This document shows, piece by piece, positions 42,900-52,060 of a stretch of DNA of 64,000 nucleotides (its first letter is position 1; every line of letters starts with the position of its first letter). The DNA lies in assembly GCA_964505555.1 (NCBI GenBank), contig CAZDIO010000125.1:1-64000 (forward strand), read 5' to 3'. The notes below the pieces were generated by a model, which made no database searches, had not been told where the DNA came from, and was given only the letters and a program-made list of their open reading frames with translations. Both the position numbers and the translations under genes were made by a program. Source of the DNA: CAZDIO01 sp964505555. GTDB taxonomy: Bacteria; Bdellovibrionota_C; UBA2361; SZUA-149; CAZDIO01.

Positions 42900-44143
42900 G
42901 TTCTTGTATCTCCATCGCTTTTTTGCATCCCGAGCTTATCTCGATTTGCCATCTCATCTTTAGGTTGCATAAGCGGAAGATGAATCACCACTTTTGTACC
43001 TACTCCCAGGGTACTTTCCACCTCTATCGTACCACCGTGATCAATGATAATTCCATGTGCAATACTCAACCCTAAGCCAGTTCCACCGTTTCGTTGCCTC
43101 GTTGTGTAAAAAGGATCAAAGATATGCTTTAATGCCTCTTCAGCTATTCCAGCTCCATTATCTTCAACCGTAATCATCGCTTGTTTATTATTTTCTTGAA
43201 TATCGACAACGACTCGACAACCCCCCACTCCAGACTCTAAAGCATTTCGAAAGAGATTGACAAATACCTGCTCCATTTCCAGGGGATTAAGAACAACTTG
43301 AAGCGGTTTGATGGAGGAGTTGATCATGAAAGAGCCTTTTGATCGCTCATCAGAGTCATAGAGGAGTTGCAGAGCACTTTCAATGACCGAAGTTACATTG
43401 TGTGGCCATTTTTCTGTGCTCTGCTGCCGTGAAAATTGGAGAATTCCTTTAACGATCAAAGCACACCGTTTGGCATTATTTGTCACTTTCTGACAGGTTC
43501 TAGAAAGTAACTCCGAAAGCTCCTCTTTGGATTTGCAATCGTTCTTCATTTCCTGTGCATTTTGTGCAATGAGCAAAATAGCGCCAACAGGATTGTTAAT
43601 CTCATGAGCAATACCTGCAGAGAGCGCACCAATTGATGCCATTCTTTCAGACTGTCGAAGCTTTTCTTGTGATGCGGCTAGCTCCTGGGTTCGCTCCACA
43701 ACAAGCTTCTCAAGGTGATCTCGGTATCGAGTGATCTCATTTTTTGCATGTTTACGCTGAATGGCATAACGAATTGACCGCAAAAGCAGTGAACTACTCA
43801 TCTCTCCCTTTACTAGATAATCCTGAGCGCCTTCATTGATAGTAGTAACCCCAAGCGCCTCATCTTCAAGACCTGTGAGCACAATAATTGGCACCTCAGG
43901 AAGATGACGAAAGAGTATTCTAAATGTTTCTAAGTGCTTGCTATCAGGAAGAGTAAGATCAAGAAGCGCCACATCAACTTTGTGCTGTAAAGCATGGTCG
44001 AGTGCCGTTGACAATCTTTCACAATGCGTTAGGTCGAAGGCAGATCCGATCCGAAGAGTCGCTTCCGGGTCAGAAAGCATCTCGCGGATATATAAACTAT
44101 CTGCTGGATTATCCTCTATGAGTAAAACGTTAATTACATCCAT
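42884..44143 (-). CDS. Receiver-histidine kinase hybrid (REC-coiled coil-HisKA-HATPase)
   Basis: 419 aa from ATG 44143; the frame opens at a TTG 44191 that is less likely. An N-terminal receiver (VLLIEDNPADS, phospho-Asp in VALLDLTLPDS, YLVKGE) is followed by a coiled coil (about 135-175: HLEKLVVERTQELAASQEKL). Then HisKA with GIAHEINNPVGAIL, and HATPase with LFRNALESG, VEDNGAGI and GGTGLGLSIAHGI. Receiver-first kinases are often intermediate relay proteins. It overlaps the following REC-PAS-REC gene by 16 bases. Confidence 0.9.
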   Translation of the reverse strand: MDVINVLLIEDNPADSLYIREMLSDPEATLRIGSAFDLTHCERLSTALDHALQHKVDVALLDLTLPDSKHLETFRILFRHLPEVPIIVLTGLEDEALGVTTINEGAQDYLVKGEMSSSLLLRSIRYAIQRKHAKNEITRYRDHLEKLVVERTQELAASQEKLRQSERMASIGALSAGIAHEINNPVGAILLIAQNAQEMKNDCKSKEELSELLSRTCQKVTNNAKRCALIVKGILQFSRQQSTEKWPHNVTSVIESALQLLYDSDERSKGSFMINSSIKPLQVVLNPLEMEQVFVNLFRNALESGVGGCRVVVDIQENNKQAMITVEDNGAGIAEEALKHIFDPFYTTRQRNGGTGLGLSIAHGIIIDHGGTIEVESTLGVGTKVVIHLPLMQPKDEMANRDKLGMQKSDGDTRTWPPY

Positions 44144-44239
44144 CACGGGCGTTCCGTATAAAACGAATGGTACCTTGGAGATCAACGTCAAAAGACAGTC
44201 ATAGTTCCTTATCTTCAGAAGGAAGGCAAGATTCCCTTA

Positions 44240-45316
44240 TCAAGGAACCTCTTCGGTTGCCATTATCTCCAATAAATCATCCATTTGCCAAGGTTTCGGT
44301 AAAAACTTGTTTACCCCAATTGCCTTAAACTGCTCTTTATGATCTCCAGCGCTCGTGCCAATAATTTTTACTTGAGGACGAAGTCCCAGAACTTTGGCAA
44401 CGAATTCCTGAGGATCGGAATTGCCCATTTCAAAATCAAGCACCACCTGTTCGATTTCAGAATCATGAGCAAAAAGCCTAATCGCTTCTTCATGAGTTTC
44501 TGCTGTATGACACACACACTTGAGTTCACGAAGAACGTCAACAATTAAGCGCCGAGCAAGCTCAGAGTCATCGACTATTAAAAAATGTCCTTTCAGAGGG
44601 AGCACTCGAGGCTCAGGAATTCCCAGTAATCTACATACCGTTGGGTTGTGCCGTAATGAAATATCTTTTTCATAGAGAATAATATAGGTTTTTTTTCCTA
44701 ATTTTCCCACCTCTCGCGAACGCACTAACCACCGAACTCCATCTTGTTCAATTGGAGTCAACGAGACCCACCGTTCTGACGTGGCTTTTAAACTTTTCTG
44801 CTCTTCAGCAGAGAATAACTCATCGATACCCTTTACAAACATTCCGGGAATAGTTCTTCCCATCATCTCTTCAGCAGTGGCATTAGCAAAAAGAATCTTC
44901 CCCCGTCGATCCGTTTCTAAAAATCCCACCAATGATGCATGACTCCACCAAGTTCTCTTTTTTGAGGCTCGCTCCACAGCAAGACGAATTTCTTTGAGAG
45001 GAAATGGTTTTTCGAGAAAATCAAAAACGGCTGCCTGCGTAGCCTCATTACGGAGATCCGACGAAACATATCCGGAAATAAGAATCGTCTGAACAGAGGG
45101 ACAAACAAGTTTTAGTGCTTCAGCTACATCAAGACCATGGATATGATCGCGAAGCATCCAATCTGTCACCAGCACATCGGGCCGAACAAGGCTTCCGATC
45201 TCAACTGCCTCTCTTCCGCTCGTTGCGAGCTTTACCTCGTGACCATCGCGCGCGAGACCAAATCCTATCTCTTCACAGTAGTCCTGAATGTCTTCAACAA
45301 CTAAAACAACTGACAT
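44240..45316 (-). CDS. REC-PAS-REC two-receiver regulator 2
   Basis: 358 aa from ATG 45316, chosen for GGAG 6 bases upstream (the frame opens at 45334). Receiver 1 has LVVEDIQDY, VLVTDWML and FLEKPF. The PAS-like middle is GFLETDRRGKILFANATAEEM. Receiver 2 has LIVDDSELARR, VVLDFEMG, IGTSAGD and FLPKPW. It shares order, length and many residues with the 41763 gene, so the two are duplicates bracketing the hybrid kinase. First gene of the operon. Confidence 0.85.
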   Translation of the reverse strand: MSVVLVVEDIQDYCEEIGFGLARDGHEVKLATSGREAVEIGSLVRPDVLVTDWMLRDHIHGLDVAEALKLVCPSVQTILISGYVSSDLRNEATQAAVFDFLEKPFPLKEIRLAVERASKKRTWWSHASLVGFLETDRRGKILFANATAEEMMGRTIPGMFVKGIDELFSAEEQKSLKATSERWVSLTPIEQDGVRWLVRSREVGKLGKKTYIILYEKDISLRHNPTVCRLLGIPEPRVLPLKGHFLIVDDSELARRLIVDVLRELKCVCHTAETHEEAIRLFAHDSEIEQVVLDFEMGNSDPQEFVAKVLGLRPQVKIIGTSAGDHKEQFKAIGVNKFLPKPWQMDDLLEIMATEEVP

Positions 45317-45590
45317 AACGCTCCATAATAGCACGGTTCAACCACCCAATGTGCGAATATTTTTTTATAGCGTTTGCCAAAATTTAAATTATTAAGGTTC
45401 CCTCTCGTAATAACGCCCCACCTTACACATCATGACTTTTGCCAATCAGTATAAGCGAGAAGATTTCTCCCTAATTACAATTACTATGCTGTTCTTAACG
45501 TATGAGACTTGTTTAAAAAAATTTTATTCTGGGGTGAGCCAAATAAAACCGGAGGGGATCCTTGCCGAAATAATCAAAAGAGAGGGGTTT

Positions 45591-46253
45591 TTAATACCTT
45601 CCCTTGCCATGGCGAACGATCTCTCCCTCATTCATATAGATAACATCTTCCGCGATGTTCGAGGCATGATCTGCAATACGTTCTAGGTTTTTAGAGATCG
45701 CAAGAACAAGAAGCATCTGGTCAATTTTTGAAGTATCCCGCTTCATCTCTTCCTTTACTAAGGTATACACCTTGCGATTAATCTCATCTATCTCCGTATC
45801 TGAAGCAAGAACGGCAGTTGCCTGGGTACTATCCATCTCCACAAGGCATTGCAGGCTATTTTCCAGGGTTCTCTTCGTTTTCTCCACCATCTCATTAATT
45901 AAAGGGATATTAAGCGGGGTACCAAGAAAGGTGAGATTCTTAGCCCGCTGTGCAATGTTTACTGCCAAATCACCAATTCGCTCAAGATCACTATTCATTT
46001 TTAACACCGCAACAATAAATCGAAGATCAATTGCTACTGGCTGATGAAGCGCCAAAAGCTTTAGACATTCCTCTTCTAAATCTACTTCATACGTATCAAT
46101 CTCGCGATCTCCCTCGATCACCTCCCCCGCAAGTTTATCGTTAAGAACAATAATTGCAGCGGTTGCTTTTTCAACTCGTTGTTGAACAAGGATTCCCAAT
46201 TCGATAATTCTTTTCTTCAGATTGAGGACTTCATGTTGTAAATGTCTTGTCAT
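45591..46253 (-). CDS. phoU: Phosphate signalling protein PhoU
   Basis: Negative modulator linking the Pst transporter to PhoR and preventing excess phosphate uptake. The 220-aa helical protein has paired PhoU repeats: EVDLEEECLKLLALHQPVAIDLRFIVA in sections with SDLERIGDLAVNIAQRA, and the second LVLAISKNLERIADHASNIAEDV. AGAGGTG precedes the ATG. Last gene of the phoBR-pstSCAB-phoU series, 10 bases after pstB. Confidence 0.96.
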   Translation of the reverse strand: MTRHLQHEVLNLKKRIIELGILVQQRVEKATAAIIVLNDKLAGEVIEGDREIDTYEVDLEEECLKLLALHQPVAIDLRFIVAVLKMNSDLERIGDLAVNIAQRAKNLTFLGTPLNIPLINEMVEKTKRTLENSLQCLVEMDSTQATAVLASDTEIDEINRKVYTLVKEEMKRDTSKIDQMLLVLAISKNLERIADHASNIAEDVIYMNEGEIVRHGKGRY

Positions 46254-46263
46254 ACACCTCTTT

Positions 46264-47043
46264 TTAACCGAATCGGCCCGTCACATAATCTTCTGTTTCT
46301 TGTTTCTGTGGATTTGTAAAGATTGTCTTTGTTTTATCAAACTCTACGAGCCTCCCTTCGTAAAAAAAGGCGGTAAAGTCAGAAACTCGTGCGGCTTGTT
46401 GCATATTGTGGGTAACGATCACAATGGAGTACTCTGTGCGAAGCTCATTGATCAGATCTTCAATCTTTGCTGTTGAGCGGGGATCGAGCGCAGAGGCGGG
46501 CTCATCCATGAGTAAGATCTCCGGATTTACCGCAAGGGCACGAGCGATGCACAAGCGTTGTTGTTGTCCACCAGAGAGACTAAAGGCACTTGACCTAAGT
46601 CTGTCTTTTACCTCATTCCAAAGATCTGCTCGCTTGAGACTCCCTTCGACAATCTCCTCAAGCTGCTTGCGATCATTTACCTGGTGTAACCTCGGTCCAT
46701 AAGCAACGTTATCAAAAATTGATTTTGGAAAAGGGTTACTCCTTTGAAACACCATCCCCACTTTTTTTCGCAAAAATACAAGGTCAACTTTCTCCCGATA
46801 GATATCAATCTCTCCAATCTGCACACTCCCCTCAAGGCGCGTATTGGGAATGAGATCGTTCATCCGATTCAGTGTTCGAAGAAATGTAGACTTCCCGCAT
46901 CCGGAAGGCCCAATGAGCGCCGTTACCGCATTTGAGGCGATCTCTACATTCACATCGAAGAGGGCTTGCTTTTGTCCATAGAAAAAATTCAACTCCTTGA
47001 CTCTGACGCTCACTCGTCTCTGCTCTGTAATTGGTTTCTCCAT
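46264..47043 (-). CDS. pstB: Phosphate ABC transporter ATP-binding protein PstB
   Basis: ATPase of the high-affinity phosphate importer. Walker A is GPSGCGKST, followed by LRTLNRMND; the Q-loop region is GMVFQRSNPFPKSI; the signature is LSGGQQQRLCIARAL; Walker B is LLMDEPASALDP, then the switch IVTHNMQQA. ATG 47043 is preferred over 47073 because AGAGG lies 5 bases upstream and the resulting 259 aa matches the family. Confidence 0.96.
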   Translation of the reverse strand: MEKPITEQRRVSVRVKELNFFYGQKQALFDVNVEIASNAVTALIGPSGCGKSTFLRTLNRMNDLIPNTRLEGSVQIGEIDIYREKVDLVFLRKKVGMVFQRSNPFPKSIFDNVAYGPRLHQVNDRKQLEEIVEGSLKRADLWNEVKDRLRSSAFSLSGGQQQRLCIARALAVNPEILLMDEPASALDPRSTAKIEDLINELRTEYSIVIVTHNMQQAARVSDFTAFFYEGRLVEFDKTKTIFTNPQKQETEDYVTGRFG

Positions 47044-47079
47044 CGGAACCTCTAGAACGTTTAGTAATCTCATAGATCG

Positions 47080-47934
47080 TTAAAAATCATATCTTTTTTC
47101 AAACTTTGCACGAAGGAGTACCGCAATACAATTCATTGTCAACAAAAGTGAAAGAAGTACAACAATAGCCGCAGCAGCATTTGCATGAAACGCTTCCTGT
47201 GGACGAGAGGTCCAGTTAAACGCTTGAATCGGAAGAGCCGTAAAGGAAGAAAAAAGCCCATCTGGAATAAAGGCCACATAGGTCAGGGCTCCAATAGTAA
47301 TGAGTGGCGCCGTTTCACCGATCGCACGAGAAAACGCTAGAATGCACCCGGTAAAAATCCCTGGAAGTGCCGCAGGAACCACCTGATCACGCACAACCTC
47401 CCACTTACTTGCACCAAGAGCGTAGGCAGCCTCTCGAAAGGTATAGGGGACTCGACGAATGGCTTCACGCGCAGCGATAATGATCACCGGCATTATTAAT
47501 AAAGAGAGCGTAAATGCTCCCGTAAGCAGACTCCGTTCCAAGCGAAACGTCCTTACAAATAGCTGTAAACCAAGGATTCCATAAATGATTGAGGGAACAG
47601 CAGCAAGATTTGCAATATTAAGTTCAATAAAACGGGTCAATCGGTTCTGAGGTGCATATTCCTCTAAATACACGGCCGCTCCTATTCCAAGAGGAGCACT
47701 AATCACCGCGGTAAGGAGCATCAAATAGACTGAACCAGTAAGTGCCGAAGCAATACCAGCTTTCTCCGGGTGCCGAGAGGGAAAAGCAGTGAAAAACGAT
47801 CCTTGCAGACGCGGAAGTGCGTCATAGAGAATATCCACTACCAAAGTAGCAAGCATTAACACTGAAAGTGAAAGTGCAAACACTCCTGCGAATCGAAATA
47901 AGTGTTCAGCCTGTTTTCTTGCTAAGAATCTCAT
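47080..47934 (-). CDS. pstA: Phosphate ABC transporter permease PstA
   Basis: Six-helix permease of 284 aa. The PstA start has LRFAGVFALSLSVL-type hydrophobic helix 1. The BPD_transp_1 coupling region is EAAYALGASKWEVVRDQVVPAALPGIFTGCILAFSRAIGETAPLI, read in parts. Partner of PstC; spaced 8 bases from pstC and 6-36 bases from pstB. Confidence 0.95.
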   Translation of the reverse strand: MRFLARKQAEHLFRFAGVFALSLSVLMLATLVVDILYDALPRLQGSFFTAFPSRHPEKAGIASALTGSVYLMLLTAVISAPLGIGAAVYLEEYAPQNRLTRFIELNIANLAAVPSIIYGILGLQLFVRTFRLERSLLTGAFTLSLLIMPVIIIAAREAIRRVPYTFREAAYALGASKWEVVRDQVVPAALPGIFTGCILAFSRAIGETAPLITIGALTYVAFIPDGLFSSFTALPIQAFNWTSRPQEAFHANAAAAIVVLLSLLLTMNCIAVLLRAKFEKRYDF

Positions 47935-47942
47935 CCGTTTCT

Positions 47943-48896
47943 TTATGAAAATCTGCGCTTAAAGCGACTTCTCATGTACAAACTAAAAAGATTTAATAGT
48001 AAGGTAATAACAAACAATGCTCCTCCTACGGCAAATATTGTTTTGTATTCAAGCGTACCGTGCGGTGTGTCACCAAGAGAAATTTGGACAATATATGCTG
48101 TCATCGTCTCGACCCCTTGAAGGGGATTGAAAGAAAGTCGTGGTTGTTGGCCTGCAGCGATGGCGACGATCATGGTTTCTCCAACCGCTCGTGACATCGC
48201 AAGAACAAAAGCTGCCATAATCCCCCCAAACGAGGACGGCACAAGAACACCAAAGATCATCTGCAACTTAGAAGCTCCGAGTGCATATGCCCCTTCTTTT
48301 AGATTTCTTGGCACTGAATAAAAAGCATCTTCACTGAGAGAGGCCACCATCGGAAGAATCATAATCCCCATTACAATTCCTGGACTTAATGCATTAAACC
48401 CTGAAAGATTTGGAATGAATCTCTGCAAGAGAGGGGTAACAAAAAGTAGAGCAAAATATCCAAAAACTACGGTAGGGATGCCCGCGAGCACCTCTAGAAT
48501 CGGCTTTAATATTCCACGCACCCGCGCACTTGCAAACTCACTCAGGTAGATGGCACTCATCAGACCCATTGGCAACGCCACAGTAAGTGCAATAATTGAT
48601 GTCAAAAATGTCCCCGATACTAATGGCAGGATTCCAAAATGTTTATCTGCAAAAAGAGGGGTCCACTGGGTATCAAACAGGAAATCGGTAATCGGCACAT
48701 CAACAAAAAACGAGCCCGCCTCAATCACAAGAACAAGAACAATACCGAGCGTGGTAAACACGGAAATACACGCACAGAAAAAAAGCATTAGCCGAATCGA
48801 TTCTTCCTTAATCCTTTTTAACGAAGCAACACGCAGTCGGCGCACTTCGGTAAAGACAGGAGTGTCAATGCTTGTTTCTGTCATGGAAGGATCCAT
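47943..48896 (-). CDS. pstC: Phosphate ABC transporter permease PstC
   Basis: 317 aa with six membrane helices after a basic cytoplasmic N-terminus. It shows the PstC patterns VFGYFALLFVTPLL, PGIVMGIMILPMV and EGAYALGASKLQMIFGVLVP, with AMSRAVGETMIVAIAAG. The start is ATG 48896; the frame opens with GTG 48899, and ATG 48884 is also possible. It is separated from pstS by a 150-base gap holding a CACAGAG hairpin. Confidence 0.95.
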   Translation of the reverse strand: MDPSMTETSIDTPVFTEVRRLRVASLKRIKEESIRLMLFFCACISVFTTLGIVLVLVIEAGSFFVDVPITDFLFDTQWTPLFADKHFGILPLVSGTFLTSIIALTVALPMGLMSAIYLSEFASARVRGILKPILEVLAGIPTVVFGYFALLFVTPLLQRFIPNLSGFNALSPGIVMGIMILPMVASLSEDAFYSVPRNLKEGAYALGASKLQMIFGVLVPSSFGGIMAAFVLAMSRAVGETMIVAIAAGQQPRLSFNPLQGVETMTAYIVQISLGDTPHGTLEYKTIFAVGGALFVITLLLNLFSLYMRSRFKRRFS

Positions 48897-48934
48897 CACT
48901 TACTGAGGGAGATAGATAGGAGCGAGTTTTTTAA

Positions 48935-49020
48935 TGAACACAGGGTTTCACAGAGATCCACAGAGTCAGAATATTCGATTTTATTCTTTACTCTGTGAAA
49001 CTCCGTGAACTCTGTGTTCA
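48935..49020. repeat. CACAGAG/CTCTGTG hairpin repeat, copy 1
   Basis: The left arm (48935-48966) and right arm (48990-49020) are imperfect inverted complements built from repeated CACAGAG/CTCTGTG and GTGAA/TTCAC units around an AT-rich loop. It lies between pstS and pstC and could form a large transcript hairpin that lowers downstream expression relative to pstS. It is related to copies at 52061 and 54143. Confidence 0.75.
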
Positions 49021-49046
49021 AAAAATCTTATCTTACTGCCGTTTGA

Positions 49047-50066
49047 CTACTGCTCTTTTTTTAACAACTCAGCAAGGGTCATTCCCACATGGTTTCCACC
49101 CTGAGTAAAAACGGTGCCAATAATGGACTTATTAAACCTTCCCTCAGCGAGATTATAAACTTCGGAGGGAAGCTGCACGTAGCCTACTTCATTTGATAAT
49201 GTTGATACATTCTTCAAATAGAAGGAAACAAACTCCTTCACAGCAGGACGATCAAGTGCTTTCTTACTCACATAGATAAACAGTGGGCGAGATAATGGCT
49301 GATACAATCCCTTAACCACGTTTTCTTTTGTGGGTGATTGTGGACCTTTGCCATTAGCTTCTTTTTCATCATCAATTGCCAATGCCTTTAATTTGCCTTT
49401 ATTCTCTTCATAGTATGCCATTCCAAAAAATCCGAGAGCATTTGGATCACTCGCAATTCCCTGAACAAGCACATTGTCATCCTCACTACTGGTGAAGTCA
49501 CCTCTACTAGAATGCTCTTTTCCCACCACAGCTTCTGTAAAGTAGTCGTACGTCCCGGAATCAACCCCTGCTCCAAAAAGAACAAGTGGTTTATTTGGCC
49601 AATCCGCTCGAATTTGATTCCACGTAGTAATCTTTCCCTGAGCTTCAGGTTCCCAGATCTTTTTTAGCTCGGCTACCGTGATTGAATTCGCCCAGGTGTT
49701 GTCCTTACTGACGATTACCGAGAGCGCATCATAGGCAACAGGAAGCTCCACAAACTCTACCCCGTTATCCTTACAGAGTTGAAGTTCCGTTTCTTTTATT
49801 GGTCGTGAGGCATCAGAAATATCGGTCTCTCCTGCACAGAACTTTTTAAATCCACCCCCAGTTCCTGAGATACCCACGGTAATTTTGATCTCTTTGTTTT
49901 TTGAACCAAACTCCTCTGCAACTGCTTCAGTAATTGGATACACAGTACTCGAGCCATCAACTCGGATCATATCTGTCCCCATGGTGGTGGGCGCAGCAGA
50001 TACCGATTGTGAAAGGAGAATGCCCGTAAGGAATGCTACATACTTCAGATTGCCATCTTTTTTCAT
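49047..50066 (-). CDS. pstS: Phosphate-binding protein PstS
   Basis: Periplasmic high-affinity phosphate receptor. The start at 50066 is chosen because a signal peptide follows at once (MKKDGNLKYVAFLTGILLS, cleavage near SAA); the open frame extends to 50132. Binding motifs include RVDGSSTVYPITEAVAEEF, GISGTGGGFKKFCAGETDISDASRPI in parts and GAGVDSGTYDYFTEAVVG. 339 aa from this start. Confidence 0.95.
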   Translation of the reverse strand: MKKDGNLKYVAFLTGILLSQSVSAAPTTMGTDMIRVDGSSTVYPITEAVAEEFGSKNKEIKITVGISGTGGGFKKFCAGETDISDASRPIKETELQLCKDNGVEFVELPVAYDALSVIVSKDNTWANSITVAELKKIWEPEAQGKITTWNQIRADWPNKPLVLFGAGVDSGTYDYFTEAVVGKEHSSRGDFTSSEDDNVLVQGIASDPNALGFFGMAYYEENKGKLKALAIDDEKEANGKGPQSPTKENVVKGLYQPLSRPLFIYVSKKALDRPAVKEFVSFYLKNVSTLSNEVGYVQLPSEVYNLAEGRFNKSIIGTVFTQGGNHVGMTLAELLKKEQ

Positions 50067-50155
50067 ATTCCCATGCCTTTTTCTTTCAACTGTCCTAAAT
50101 AAATAATAACAATACGCTATTACTGCGCGCACAGTGCAGTAGTTTTGTTAGGGTA

Positions 50156-50184
50156 TTATTAGGAGAATGCTAGAAGTTTTTCAA
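50156..50184 (-). promoter_or_regulatory. Sigma70-type promoter upstream of pstS
   Basis: On the minus strand, TTGAAA (50184-50179), a 17-base spacer, and TAATAA (50161-50156). Transcription would start about 80 bases before the pstS ATG. It lies just past the phoR stop, so pstS can be transcribed apart from phoBR. No clear Pho box was seen here. Confidence 0.5.
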
Positions 50185-50213
50185 GTTCCGGAGAGAATGG
50201 CAAAAAACTGAGC

Positions 50214-51275
50214 TTATTTGATCTCCGGCAGGGGCAAATGAATTGAAAACGTACTGCCTTGTCCCATTTCACTCTTCACATCAACGTTTCCGTTATGAAT
50301 ACTTGCTACGTGCTTAACGATGGCTAAACCAAGACCAGTACCTCCCATCTTTCGACTCCGGGCCTTATCAACTCGATAGAATCTCTCAAAAATTCGTGCG
50401 AGGTGCTCATCAGAAATCCCCGGACCCCGATCTTGAACTTCAATGATAATCTCTTCTTTAGTGCGAATTCCTTTAATGGTAACGGTAGTGTTGTTCCCAC
50501 TATATTTCACTGCATTATCAATAAGATTAATAACCGCTTGCTCAAGGAGTGATCGATCAACCACCACGTTCAATAGTGGGTCACATTCTACCCGCAACGT
50601 AATTGACTTTGCTGCAGCTCCACCCCGACAAACTTCAGAAGCGGCATTTAAAATATCACGCACCTTCTCTGTTTCAAGAACAAGAAACTCCTGTTCAGAT
50701 TCACTCTCTAACCGCGCCAGTGTCAATAAGTCTTCGACGATCGCATGTAAGCGATCTGCTTGCACCGACATGATCCGCAAAAACCGCCGAGCATCTTCTT
50801 TATTATCCATCGCTCCATCAAGGAGGGTTTCCACAAATCCCTTAATCGAAGTAATTGGGGTCTTAAGCTCGTGAGATACGTTTGCTACAAAATCCCTTCT
50901 TACCTTCTCAAGAAGTTTGAGGCGCGTTACATCATTAACAATAATCAACATACCAAATAATTCTCCTTCCTGACCGCGAAGCGCGGTGCTCCGAAGGGTA
51001 AAATACTCCTCATCTCCACTGCGAAGTGTTATCTCTGCTCCAGACTCCACAGCAAGCGCCGAATCATTGGAAAAAAACCGCTTTAATCCTTCATCTCTCA
51101 CCACCTGATCTATTCGCTTTCCTAAAATGGCCTCATCATCAACATCAAGAAACTTTGAGGCAGCTTTATTCGTATGAACCACAAGATATTCTGCATCCAG
51201 AATTAATACCCCCTCGGTCATACTCGAAAGCATGGTCTCAAGTGAGAGTTCTTTTGCGCGGGGATCAAGTGTCAT
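50214..51275 (-). CDS. phoR: Phosphate regulon sensor kinase PhoR, without membrane segment
   Basis: 353 aa: a PAS domain (about 15-120, GVLILDAEYLVVHTNKAA), HisKA with His135 in FVANVSHELKTPITSIKGF, and HATPase with NLIDNAVKYS, VQDRGPGI and GTGLGLAIVKHVA. E. coli PhoR has two N-terminal helices before PAS; here the PAS domain begins at once and no hydrophobic segment is present, so the kinase looks cytosolic. Its ATG overlaps the phoB stop (ATGA). It is called PhoR from linkage to phoB and pst. Confidence 0.9.
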   Translation of the reverse strand: MTLDPRAKELSLETMLSSMTEGVLILDAEYLVVHTNKAASKFLDVDDEAILGKRIDQVVRDEGLKRFFSNDSALAVESGAEITLRSGDEEYFTLRSTALRGQEGELFGMLIIVNDVTRLKLLEKVRRDFVANVSHELKTPITSIKGFVETLLDGAMDNKEDARRFLRIMSVQADRLHAIVEDLLTLARLESESEQEFLVLETEKVRDILNAASEVCRGGAAAKSITLRVECDPLLNVVVDRSLLEQAVINLIDNAVKYSGNNTTVTIKGIRTKEEIIIEVQDRGPGISDEHLARIFERFYRVDKARSRKMGGTGLGLAIVKHVASIHNGNVDVKSEMGQGSTFSIHLPLPEIK

Positions 51276-51958
51276 TCTTTAAAGCGATATCCTACACCAC
51301 GAACGGTTTCAATATATTTTCCAACCGGTCCAAGCTTCTTTCTCAATCCCACAATCTGCACATCCACCGCACGATCGGTAACCGGATAATCTTTTCCCTT
51401 AATAGCATCAACAATCTGATACCTTGTAAAAACCCATCCCGGATGCCTTGCAAGAAAATGAAGAATTTGAAACTCCGTTAAGGTTAAAGGGATCGGCTCC
51501 TCCTGAATTAATACCTCATGCCTTCCGGGATGAATCGTAATCTCATGCACCCGAAGCACCGCCTCACTATCAAGAGGCTCTGCTTGCCGACGCCGAATCA
51601 CCGCTTTTACCCGAGCAATAAGGATTCTGGGACTAAAGGGTTTTGTAATATAGTCATCCGCTCCAAGTTCAAGTCCCGTAACAATATCACTCTCTTCACC
51701 TTTGGCAGAAACCATCATGATCGGAATGTCCCGAGTCTCTTCGTCGTTTTTTAAAATACGACACACATCGAGACCATCGATCCCGGGTAGCATTAAATCA
51801 AGAACTATCAGATCCGGAATCTGCACCCGCGCTAAACGCAACCCCTCCTCTCCAGAGGTAACCCCAGAGACCCCAAACTGTTCCTTTGTAAGATTATAAC
51901 GAACAAGTTCGAGGATATCCTCCTCATCTTCAATTACAAGAATGTTCTGTTGAGCCAT
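51272..51958 (-). CDS. phoB: Phosphate regulon response regulator PhoB
   Basis: OmpR-family activator of 228 aa. Receiver: VIEDEEDI, phospho-Asp54 in IVLDLMLPGIDG, VSAKGEESD and YITKPFS. Winged helix: PIPLTLTEFQILHFLA, the recognition helix near VTDRAVDVQIVGLRKKLG and RGVGYRFKE. It controls phosphate-starvation genes with PhoR, and the downstream pst operon is the expected target. Confidence 0.95.
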   Translation of the reverse strand: MAQQNILVIEDEEDILELVRYNLTKEQFGVSGVTSGEEGLRLARVQIPDLIVLDLMLPGIDGLDVCRILKNDEETRDIPIMMVSAKGEESDIVTGLELGADDYITKPFSPRILIARVKAVIRRRQAEPLDSEAVLRVHEITIHPGRHEVLIQEEPIPLTLTEFQILHFLARHPGWVFTRYQIVDAIKGKDYPVTDRAVDVQIVGLRKKLGPVGKYIETVRGVGYRFKE

Positions 51959-51978
51959 GAGGGTATCTGCGCAAATGA

Positions 51979-52007
51979 ATGTTAGCGGCGTGTTTGGTCT
52001 CTGTTAA
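51979..52007 (-). promoter_or_regulatory. phoB promoter with three 11-bp-spaced AACA repeats
   Basis: On the minus strand, TTAACA (52007-52002), CAAACA (51996-51991) and CTAACA (51985-51980) repeat exactly every 11 bases, the spacing of Pho-box direct repeats. TTAACA-N17-TAACAT can also be read as a sigma70 promoter. Either reading places control about 20-45 bases upstream of the phoB ATG. Autoregulation is inferred. Confidence 0.4.
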
Positions 52008-52060
52008 AAGTTCATAACACACCCCAGGCCACGGCCATAAGTTAAGGATCTGAAGAAAGA

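Noticed and set aside
45432..45686. 84-aa plus-strand ORF upstream of phoU's end
   Set aside because: Half of it is antisense to phoU, it has no ribosome site, and the composition is unconvincing; the non-overlapping part is too short to judge.
50133..50213. Pho box upstream of pstS
   Set aside because: No CTGTCAT-like or 11-base-spaced repeats could be found; only a sigma70-type promoter is supported.
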